From contig NC_090323.1 in NCBI RefSeq assembly GCF_040869045.1, forward strand, positions 264,992,392 to 265,056,391: DNA of 64,000 nt, given 5' to 3'. Both the position numbers and the translations under genes were made by a program. Positions 56,974 through 64,000 of this stretch are shown piece by piece (the stretch's first letter is position 1; the number at the start of each line of letters is the position of its first letter). This DNA comes from Eurosta solidaginis. Lineage: Eukaryota > Arthropoda > Insecta > Diptera > Tephritidae. Under the pieces are notes generated by a model, which searched no databases, was not told the origin of the DNA, and worked only from the letters and a program-made list of their open reading frames with translations.

Positions 56974-57106
56974 AAAGGGTACATTTTACTGTACCTACCA
57001 TCGAACTCGTCCCTTTGCATTTAAATGATTTCTTAACGGTAGAACGTATACTTTTTTGTGAAGTAAATTTGTTTTAGAAAAATTAAAAAAAAAATTTTAG
57101 TTTTTA

Positions 57107-57112
57107 AATAAA
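57107..57112 (+). terminator. Polyadenylation signal of the host gene
   Basis: AATAAA 134 bp after the stop codon. Further AT-rich sequence to 57430 offers other candidates, so the 3' UTR length is uncertain. Confidence 0.5.
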
Positions 57113-57429
57113 ATTCTGATTGTGAATATCTCTGAAGTACTGTTAATTATGTGTGGCACACGCGAGTGCCTCTTTTAAATATTTTAATTATATATTTTTA
57201 ATGTTAACCCTTAAATTTAGTAACTATACATTTTTAAGTTTACAATTTCACACATGAAATTCAAATTTTCCAATTTTTTGCCGCACATTCTCATACAAGT
57301 AAATGCATTTATTTTTCAATATAAAACTTATCTTACGCGATTTTTAAAATATAACTTCAATAGATGCTATGAAAAGTGTAATAAAACGCCACTTGGTCTA
57401 ATTAGAGCATAAACTATGTAACGCTTAAT

Positions 57430-57433
57430 TTAT
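57430..57433. repeat. LTR element target duplication, left (TTAT)
   Basis: TTAT directly before the 5' LTR; the same four bases follow the 3' LTR at 61169-61172. Confidence 0.75.
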
Positions 57434-58026
57434 TGTAACGAATGTTAGCAGCACTGAGCGATGCTATCGTCTCTAAGCGATGCTAACCAGTGACGTGAAT
57501 GCACATCAATAATTCATCATTATGTATCTACATAAACGAATAAATAATTGCGTCTACACATATGTACGTATACGAACATCTGAGCGGCAATGCACAAATA
57601 CATGCATATATCTTATCTGAGTTGTCACAAGAGAGAGCAATAATTTGTGCACGTAGTTGTGGCTGGCGATTTTGTAGCCGAAACAACTAGTAACTTCTGG
57701 AAATCGAAGAGCCTAGAAGTATGCAGCGTAAACTATAAAAGCGGCGCCAGCGAGTAAGAAGGAATTCAGTTTGATTTGAATTGTCAAGCAGTTACGAGTA
57801 AGACGATATCTAGCGAGCAATAGCACTATTATTTTGAAAGTCAGTTTCCTTTAAGCTATCAGTTTGGTTATTAAGCTATTCGTTGTACAGTTGGAGTGTT
57901 ATTGTGAAGTACTTTAATAAAGGCCATTTTGCATTACTACAAATTGGAGTTATTTATTCAACAGTTTAGTGATTCGAACTTAGCAGAGGATTGCAAATAA
58001 GAGGATTTGCAAGTAAATTCGTTACA
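57434..58026 (+). repeat. 5' LTR
   Basis: 593 bp, TGTAACGAAT...TTCGTTACA with 9-bp inverted tips. TATAAAA at 57734-57740, a TCAGTT initiator with likely +1 near 57768, and AATAAA at 57916-57921 give U3-R-U5 order. Confidence 0.93.
57734..57771 (+). promoter_or_regulatory. LTR core promoter (TATA + Inr)
   Basis: TATAAAA followed 32 nt later by TTCAGTTT, the fly initiator consensus. The same pair is in the 3' LTR 3,142 bp downstream. Confidence 0.65.
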
Positions 58027-58028
58027 AT

Positions 58029-58043
58029 TGGTGTCAGAAGAGG
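58029..58043 (+). other. Primer-binding site
   Basis: TGGTGTCAGAAGAGG, two bases after the LTR. It starts TGG, complementary to a tRNA CCA end; the tRNA used was not identified. Confidence 0.7.
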
Positions 58044-58077
58044 AATTGTTGAATAAATTCCGGAGGACAACAAGGAC

Positions 58078-60564
58078 ATGGCAAAGTTCAGTGAATTGAA
58101 GATCCAGCAACTAAAGAAGGAGTTGGAGAGCCGTGGATTGAATACAAGCGGCGTTAAACTTGAACTTCAGGCACGGCTACGAGAGGCAATGGAAGCGGAA
58201 GGAATTGATGTGGAAGAGTATGACTTTCATCTTGATGGCGAGGAAGTAACAAAAATTGAAGAGAAAAACGAAACATCGCAGACGGTTACCAGCACAGACT
58301 TGAACATGATATTGGCTGCAATATCTGCACAAACATCGACTGTAGCATCAATGTCGTCACAAATGTCATCACAACTGGAAGAGCAGAAGACATATATGGC
58401 ATCACAACTGGAAGAACAAAAAACGTATATGTCATCTCAACTGGAAGAACAGAAAACGTATATGTCATCTCAACTGGAATCACAGGAGACACGTATTACA
58501 TCCAAGATGGAAACTCAACTGGCAGAGCAGAAGACATATATGGCATCCCAACTGGAATCACAGGAGGCACGTATTTCAGAAATGACGTCGCAAGTGTCAT
58601 CTCAACTGGAAGACCAAAAGACATATATGGCATCTCAATTGGAAGCGCAAGAGGCACGTATGTCTGAAATTTCGGCAGAAATTTTGGAACAGGTATCATC
58701 AAAACTGGAAGCGCAGGATGCAAAAATGGCTCAATTTCAGGCAGAAGTAGATGATTTAAAAGGTCGAATGGATCAGTTACAACTAAATCGCCCAGCTGTT
58801 TCAGCGAGTAATCCAAAGGTAAAGACACCATCCTTTGACGGTTCTGTTCCTTTTCAGGTCTTTAAGCTACAGTTTGAGAAGACCGCAGCAGTGAACCAAT
58901 GGAATGCTGAAGATAAAGTTGCAGCTCTGTTCGTGGCACTGAAAGGGCCTGCCGCGGAAATCTTACAGACCATCCCAGAGTACGAGCGGAACCATTACGA
59001 AACATTGATGAGCGCTTTAGAGAGACGTTACGGAAGCGAGCATAGGAAACAGATATTCCAAATTGAGTTGCAAAACCGCTACCAAAAAGCAAATGAGACA
59101 TTGCAAGAGTTTGCTTCAGATATTGAAAGATTGGCTCATCTTGCAAATGCGGACGCACCCGTGGAATACACTGAAAGGGTAAAGATTCAGAGCTTTATAA
59201 ATGGCATACGGGACGTCGAAACAAAGCGAGCTACATACGCAAACCCAAAGCCAACATTCGCAGAAACGGTGTCACAAGCTCTGATTCAGGAAACAGCGTC
59301 GCTTCTGTGTAAGCCAGTTTTCAAAGCACGCCGTGTGGAAGTAGAAAGGCCAGAGTGGGTAGAAACAATTTTGGAAGCACTGAAGGGATCTCAACAGAAG
59401 AATGCCGGAGTTATTAAATGTCTCAAGTGCGGCAACCCAGGTCACATTGCACGTCATTGCGATCTTGGTCCTAATAGTTCCAACAATGTGGGTGGCCGTA
59501 AACGCAAAGCTGGAGGAGATGAGCAAGAGCGAGTAAGAGGTAGAGAGCTAGATCCAGCTATTGAATGCCCTGTGATATCTGTGTCGCAAATTGGAAGGAA
59601 ATCAAGCAGTCTTACCGTCAGAGGGAATGTGGATGGCAAAGAACGAATACTGACTGTAGATACGGGCGCATCTCATTCCTTGATCCGATCTGACTTGGTC
59701 AACAGGAGAGTAAAACCGTTACCTGGAGCAAAGTTGCGTACGGTCACTGGCGAGTATAACCAAGTTCAGGGAGAAGTGATATGTGAAGTATTGATTGGGA
59801 AGGTCATGGTCCTACACAAATTTGTTGTGGCGAAGATTGTTGATGAAGTTATATTGGGAGTAGATTTCTTGGTTGACCATGACATCAAGATCGATATGCA
59901 GAGAAGGGTGATGCGTTATGAGAACCAAGATGTGCCACTTAACTTTAGTTTGGAAAAAGGGTTCAGCAGTAATCGGGTACTGGTGGAAAAGGCTCGACAA
60001 AGACCACGAAAGTCGAAGGCAAAGGTTGATAGATCGAATGGGCCAAATAAATCAAAATCAAAAGTACCTGCGAGAGAAACACTAGCATTGACAAAACCTA
60101 AAAGACGCAGGAAAATGAAACAACGAATTTTCGAGAAGGAATGCGAGGGTAGTTTCAATCCAGAGCGCACTACTGTGGGGAAACGTGGGAACGATACTGA
60201 TTATGCAAAGCAAATCCGTCCAGCGCAAGCTCTACGAAGTAGTTCATCGGCCAAACAACAGAGTGTAAAGGAACGAACCAGGGTATTGAGTGGTACGATG
60301 AAACACAGGTACCATGAGAACAATAATTCGGAAGGGTTCTTGGAGGGAGATTTGGTACTGTTAAACAACCCTCTCCGGCGGAAAGGTGTTCCAGCCAAAA
60401 TTCGGTGCATTTGGGAAGGCCCGTACAAGGTTGTGAAGAAGATCAGTAATTCCATCTACCGCATACAAACCATTGGGAAACCACGAAATAGAAAGGTGGT
60501 TCATTTGGAGATGCTAGCGGCGTTTAGATCGAGAGATTTGTCTGATCGGGACGATCAGACTTAG
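58078..60564 (+). CDS. Gag-protease fused to integrase C-terminal domain
   Basis: 828 residues, intact. Residues ~6-42: SAP-type DNA-binding motif (LKKELESRGLNTSGVKLEL). ~75-245: coiled coil built of 11-residue repeats (SQLEEQKTYMS and variants). ~255-425: Gag core (FDGSVPFQVFKLQFEKTA, LERRYG, FASDIERLA). ~447-460: CCHC knuckle CLKCGNPGHIARHC. ~524-610: retropepsin with active site VDTGASHS (Asp 528) and ILGVDFL. ~650-740: Lys/Arg-rich. ~757-815: integrase C-terminal GPY/F-type domain (GDLVLL, WEGPYKVVKKI, IYRIQ). RT, RNase H and integrase zinc and DDE core are absent with no frame break at the joint (about residues 620-750). It should form particles and cleave them; it could not copy or integrate DNA alone. 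ATG at 58078 is the first in frame, 35 nt past the primer site. Confidence 0.92.
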   Translation: MAKFSELKIQQLKKELESRGLNTSGVKLELQARLREAMEAEGIDVEEYDFHLDGEEVTKIEEKNETSQTVTSTDLNMILAAISAQTSTVASMSSQMSSQLEEQKTYMASQLEEQKTYMSSQLEEQKTYMSSQLESQETRITSKMETQLAEQKTYMASQLESQEARISEMTSQVSSQLEDQKTYMASQLEAQEARMSEISAEILEQVSSKLEAQDAKMAQFQAEVDDLKGRMDQLQLNRPAVSASNPKVKTPSFDGSVPFQVFKLQFEKTAAVNQWNAEDKVAALFVALKGPAAEILQTIPEYERNHYETLMSALERRYGSEHRKQIFQIELQNRYQKANETLQEFASDIERLAHLANADAPVEYTERVKIQSFINGIRDVETKRATYANPKPTFAETVSQALIQETASLLCKPVFKARRVEVERPEWVETILEALKGSQQKNAGVIKCLKCGNPGHIARHCDLGPNSSNNVGGRKRKAGGDEQERVRGRELDPAIECPVISVSQIGRKSSSLTVRGNVDGKERILTVDTGASHSLIRSDLVNRRVKPLPGAKLRTVTGEYNQVQGEVICEVLIGKVMVLHKFVVAKIVDEVILGVDFLVDHDIKIDMQRRVMRYENQDVPLNFSLEKGFSSNRVLVEKARQRPRKSKAKVDRSNGPNKSKSKVPARETLALTKPKRRRKMKQRIFEKECEGSFNPERTTVGKRGNDTDYAKQIRPAQALRSSSSAKQQSVKERTRVLSGTMKHRYHENNNSEGFLEGDLVLLNNPLRRKGVPAKIRCIWEGPYKVVKKISNSIYRIQTIGKPRNRKVVHLEMLAAFRSRDLSDRDDQT
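58363..58790 (+). repeat. 33-bp coding tandem repeat (hendecad coiled coil)
   Basis: Repeats of 'tcacaactggaagagcagaa..' type wording, 33 bp per unit near the start, degenerating downstream, encode an 11-residue period with Leu/Met core positions. The unit length keeps frame, so copy number can vary without breaking the ORF. Confidence 0.8.
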
Positions 60565-60575
60565 GTGGAGGGCAG
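60563..60575 (+). other. Polypurine tract
   Basis: AGGTGGAGGGCAG directly before the 3' LTR; purine-rich apart from a T and a C, in the position of the plus-strand primer. Confidence 0.65.
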
Positions 60576-61168
60576 TGTAACGAATGTTAGCAGCACTGAG
60601 CGATGCTATCGTCTCTAAGCGATGCTAACCAGTGACGTGAATGCACATCAATAATTCATCATTATGTATCTACATAAACGAATAAATAATTGCGTCTACA
60701 CATATGTACGTATACGAACATCTGAGCGGCAATGCACAAATACATGCATATATCTTATCTGAGTTGTCACAAGAGAGAGCAATAATTTGTGCACGTAGTT
60801 GTGGCTGGCGATTTTGTAGCCGAAACAACTAGTAACTTCTGGAAATCGAAGAGCCTAGAAGTATGCAGCGTAAACTATAAAAGCGGCGCCAGCGAGTAAG
60901 AAGGAATTCAGTTTGATTTGAATTGTCAAGCAGTTACGAGTAAGACGATATCTAGCGAGCAATAGCACTATTATTTTGAAAGTCAGTTTCCTTTAAGCTA
61001 TCAGTTTGGTTATTAAGCTATTCGTTGTACAGTTGGAGTGTTATTGTGAAGTACTTTAATAAAGGCCATTTTGCATTACTACAAATTGGAGTTATTTATT
61101 CAACAGTTTAGTGATTCGAACTTAGCAGAGGATTGCAAATAAGAGGATTTGCAAGTAAATTCGTTACA
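60576..61168 (+). repeat. 3' LTR
   Basis: 593 bp, same length as the 5' LTR and apparently identical on reading. AATAAA at 61058-61063. Confidence 0.93.
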
Positions 61169-61179
61169 TTATTTTTTAT

Positions 61180-62240
61180 GGGACACCAATGGCGTTGATG
61201 GATCATCATCATCGCTTCCAATGGCAGCCGGTTCTATGTATCGAAACAACTCGGGCTTTTTTCCAACCGAGGGCTATAGTTTCAGTGTAATCCCATTTAA
61301 TTTGTTGCGTCCCTCCCACATAGCGACATCATCGCAGCATATCCTTTCCTTGCAGCTGTACTGCTCCATACTCTCTTGCCCCGCGAAAGTGTTGAACTCA
61401 ACGCCGGCCTAAAGAAATGCTTTGCTGCGTTTGCCAGAAACTATTCTATTGTGGACTGTCACACTTTTGTCAGTGTTTCAGGTGCAAAGGATGGCGTTGT
61501 CTTCGACCTAGCTCTGTTCACTTTCGTCTTCCCTGAAAAATGTAAAATAGTGAGGTCGGTACCGCTACTAAAGCCTGGGAAACCAGCAAACTAAGGAGAC
61601 ATATCATCCGATATCTCTCCTATCGCTAGTAGCCAAGAAACTTGAAGCCCTCCTGCATACCTGCGACCAGCCAACCATGCATGGCTTTGGAACCGCCAAT
61701 GCTATGTACCGCCAATGCGCTAACCGCCATCACCACACAAATAAATTAGATTGAACCAACAACCCCATCACATAACAGTGCCTTGACACAGTGGTAGCAC
61801 GTTACTGCGAGGCTTGAAAGGGTCTGCCCTTCCACCTAGTCTCAAAAGGTATCATCAAAACCAAGAATAAAGGCAGGGTGGTATATCCCAACTTTTGTTT
61901 AACTTTTACATATCGAAGTTTTCTTCCCCACTTGAAGGAGTTACCATTGTGTCCTACGCCGATGACTGCACGATAATGGACACAGGTCCTGGCCCTAGCA
62001 TTGATGAGCTATGCTGTAAAATTAACAACTATCTGCATAATCTTTCCATTTTTTTGCCTCGCGTAACTTGACACTGTCACCGAACAACCCCTGGCGAACT
62101 TATTTACGACATTGACGGTACAAATGTCGGAAATATTGGATATTGCCGTCGATGGCATTATGGGGTGCGACGTTCGATAATGACTAACACTTTGGCCAAC
62201 ATAGAGACAGAATTGTACCTAAAGCTTAGTCGTAACAAAA
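61180..62240 (+). pseudogene. Jockey-type LINE remnant (RT palm)
   Basis: Pieces in different frames: ESVELNAGLKKCFAAFARN (61380-61440), PLLKPGKPAN (61563-61593), a decayed RT entry with HGF-like wording (61676-61690) and GVTIVSYADDCTIMDTGPGP (61936-62000), the RT catalytic box with YADD kept. The wording matches a Jockey-type LINE common in tephritid genomes, from memory. Large deletions and stops; not functional. Confidence 0.7.
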
Positions 62241-62249
62241 TCCTGTTGT

Positions 62250-62620
62250 GGTTGTGTTAACTATAAAGACTAGGCCGGGTCGATTTGTGGGGAGGCAAAA
62301 GAATGGCCCATTGCTCTATGAAAATCATATTCTAGGGATCAAAATAAGAAACTTTGCCGAAGGAACCATACCTCTAAAACGAATTCTGATGTCCCCCAAT
62401 TTGGGTCGAACTTTTGGGTAGGGGCAAATTTTGAAAAATCCAACTTTGACCCATTTAGAGTGCTCCAATCGAGTCCAAATGTATGACCGACCCCCACCAA
62501 CTTTGGAGGCCCGACCCACCGATGCCAGTGGCACACCCCCTGTTACCCCCCTGGGGGTTCACCATAGAATCATTTCAAAAAATCGCCGGTTTTTCACTTT
62601 ACATGAAAAAATCAGCTAAA
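62250..62620. repeat. Probable interspersed repeat of unknown class
   Basis: The locally GC-richer sequence 'gccgggtcgatttgtgggg' to 'ctgggggttcaccatagaat' has open frames on both strands but no domain. It looks like a non-coding repeat I associate with fly genomes; no second copy is in this window. Confidence 0.35.
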
Positions 62621-62628
62621 TGGCTATG

Positions 62629-62860
62629 TGGTAATAAGGCCAATTGACCTTATGGCTGTTGACCTTATGTCACCACACCATCACATTAAAGCATTGTCAT
62701 CGAGCCTTGATAGGTGTGCAAAGTTGCAATCAAACTTATCGCCATTCAAAGTGGTGATAAGGCCAATTGAGCTTATGGCCGTTGACCTTATGTCACCACA
62801 CCATCACATTAATGCATTGTCATCGGTCCTTGATACGTATGCAAAGTTTCAAATTAATCA
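62629..62860. repeat. Two tandem ~122-bp units
   Basis: 'aaggccaattgaccttatgg' at 62636 recurs as 'aaggccaattgagcttatgg' at 62758, followed in both by gttgaccttatgtcaccac and cattgtcatcg. Period 122 bp; no coding support. Confidence 0.85.
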
Positions 62861-63251
62861 GACTTCTAGAAACCGGTGAAAATTAAGCTCAAAGATTCCG
62901 TTACATACAGGCCAAGCTAATAAAAGCGTGCTATAAATGAATTTAACTTAGTAATAGAAAAGAAATTAAAAAAAATTATTAGAAATTAGCGTTTTTACAA
63001 CACTTTTAAAACCAAGGCATCACTGTGATGCATTTGCATGTCGTAAACATAGTTGTGTGGGGTTTTTATCCAACCGTTTTAAAAAATGAAGGTATCACTG
63101 TGACACAATTGCAGATCGTAAAATTGCTTGTGTTGTTTTTTTCAAGCCACCACAAGACACAACAGGTAGAATTGAAATTACCATTTCATTCTTATTACCT
63201 CGTCTCGTAGACCATATATAACGCAACAGTTTTTGTGAATGCATTAAGTCG

Positions 63252-64000
63252 TTGTGAAGAACTCAAAGTGTGAAGTGCTAATTTCAGATAAAAAATATTT
63301 CAAAAAAAATAATCAGTGAAGTGACCATTCCAAATCAAAAAGTTTACAATGAATCCACCATCCTCTACACGGCAAGATGAAGCAACTACATCATCAACTA
63401 TCGAAAATCCAATGAGTCATATACCCAAGCATGATGTTACTATTTTTGGTGTGTCTACTGATTTAACTGATCTTAATTTACCTACCCATCTGGATATCTT
63501 GAGATATTATTTTTAGTTAAGCGAACGTGCTAAAACAGAACAAAAAAATTTTCCCATAAATCATTCACTATTCAAGTACAAGATAAGTTGATTGGAATTT
63601 GGGAAAAACTTGGTATGGAAAGAATGCTGAAAAAAAGTGTATTTAATAATTTTAATTTAATTGAATAAATTGCTTGACAAGTATCAAGAGCAAATCAAGA
63701 GAAGAAACGATAGATAAAATTGATGAGAAGTATCATACTAGGATGGTAAAAGAACCTCATCCTGTTATTTTGAGAGAACCCAATTCTAAATTGATTGGTT
63801 ACGTAAGACTGGAACATCATGCTTGGATATATGACTCATTGGGTTTTCGATAGTTGTTGATGTAGTTGCTTCATCTTGCGGTGTAGAGGATGGTGGATTC
63901 ATTGTAAACTTTTTGATTTGGAATGGTCACTTCACCTATTATTTTTTTTGAAATATTTTTTTATCTGAAATTAGCACTTCACACTTTGAGTTCTTCACAA
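63252..64000. mobile_element. Large inverted-repeat element, cut by the window edge
   Basis: Left arm 63252-63438 and right arm 63816-64000 are near-identical reverse complements (>=185 bp, a handful of differences): 'gaagaactcaaagtgtgaag' on the left and 'cttcacactttgagttcttc' on the right. The right arm reaches the last base, so the outer ends, target duplication and full size are not visible. Confidence 0.85.
63349..63790 (+). pseudogene. Decayed transposon ORF start
   Basis: The ATG at 63349 opens MNPPSSTRQDEATTSS, then LPTHLDILRYYF followed by a stop at 63515, LSERAKTEQKNFP, and after breaks LIGIWEKLGMERMLKKSVFN. The LPTxxDILRxYFxLSERAK ... IWEKL...KKSVFN order recalls N-termini of poorly characterised insect transposon-linked proteins. 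The start codon and first ~30 codons lie within the left arm, so the right arm holds an inverted copy of them. Confidence 0.5.

Larger units (their letters stand above)
57434..61168 (+). mobile_element. Young LTR retroelement with Gag-PR-IN(C-term) only
   Basis: 3,735 bp: LTR (57434-58026), primer-binding site (58029-), one ORF (58078-60564), purine tract and LTR (60576-61168), flanked by TTAT. Both LTRs are 593 bp and I saw no difference between them by eye. The ORF lacks reverse transcriptase, RNase H and integrase core. It must therefore borrow these from a full-length relative. Gypsy-like by the retropepsin and integrase-tail type and 4-bp duplication. A diverged solo LTR of the family is at 17250-17783. 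Confidence 0.92.

Noticed and set aside
56810..57028. Overlapping frames in the last host exon
   Set aside because: The main frame has splice-phase agreement over three exons; these overlap it out of frame.

Overview
The window is AT-rich animal DNA, most likely from a higher fly and plausibly a tephritid fruit fly. The grounds are short and long spliceosomal introns, CAG/CAA-rich codon runs in a host exon, and several interspersed repeats that resemble, from memory, fly repeats. No bacterial-style operons, rRNA genes or intact tRNA genes are visible. The species was not determined.

Host genes are few. One small gene for a putative secreted peptide sits at 7643-7852 (+). A second gene on the + strand has three exons in the window (26095-26433, 55402-55841, 55920-56973). 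They join in frame to a 610-residue C-terminal part of a coiled-coil, Gln/Ser/Thr-rich protein. The intron between its first two visible exons is about 29 kb and holds most of the mobile DNA.

Layout: 1-6640 interspersed repeats, including a Helitron (3757-5435) nested inside a mini-me-like element (2765-6634); 7500-8000 the peptide gene; 8048-9611 another mini-me-like copy; 10215-11162 a PIF/Harbinger-type element; 12654-13605 a palindromic TA-flanked element; 14156-16825 a 5'-truncated LINE; 17250-17783 a solo LTR; 19290-21510 tRNA-derived SINEs and a simple repeat; 21615-24883 a complete but decayed Transib/RAG1-like transposon; 26095-26433 host exon; 29500-30050 a Penelope-like 3' end with a hammerhead-like motif; 31129-32907 mini-me-like copy; 33032-33966 two MITEs; 36047-40974 a full-length R1-like LINE with target duplication; 41005-41731 an AAAGTT satellite; 41740-42190 an endonuclease fragment; 44328-48999 a full-length RNase H-bearing LINE with frameshifts; 51182-52983 mini-me-like copy; 55402-56973 last host exons; 57434-61168 a very young LTR retroelement; 61180-62240 LINE remains; 63252-64000 a large inverted repeat running off the window.

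The three most notable items are these. (1) The Transib-type transposon has ends that read as heptamer - 23 bp - nonamer on both sides, like V(D)J recombination signals, with a 5-bp GC-rich target duplication. (2) The LTR element has two 593-bp LTRs that look identical; its single 828-codon ORF carries SAP, hendecad coiled coil, Gag, CCHC, protease and an integrase C-terminal tail, but no reverse transcriptase, RNase H or integrase core. (3) A ~128-bp module is tandemly amplified both in the Helitron and, in opposite orientation, in the mini-me-like element that hosts it.
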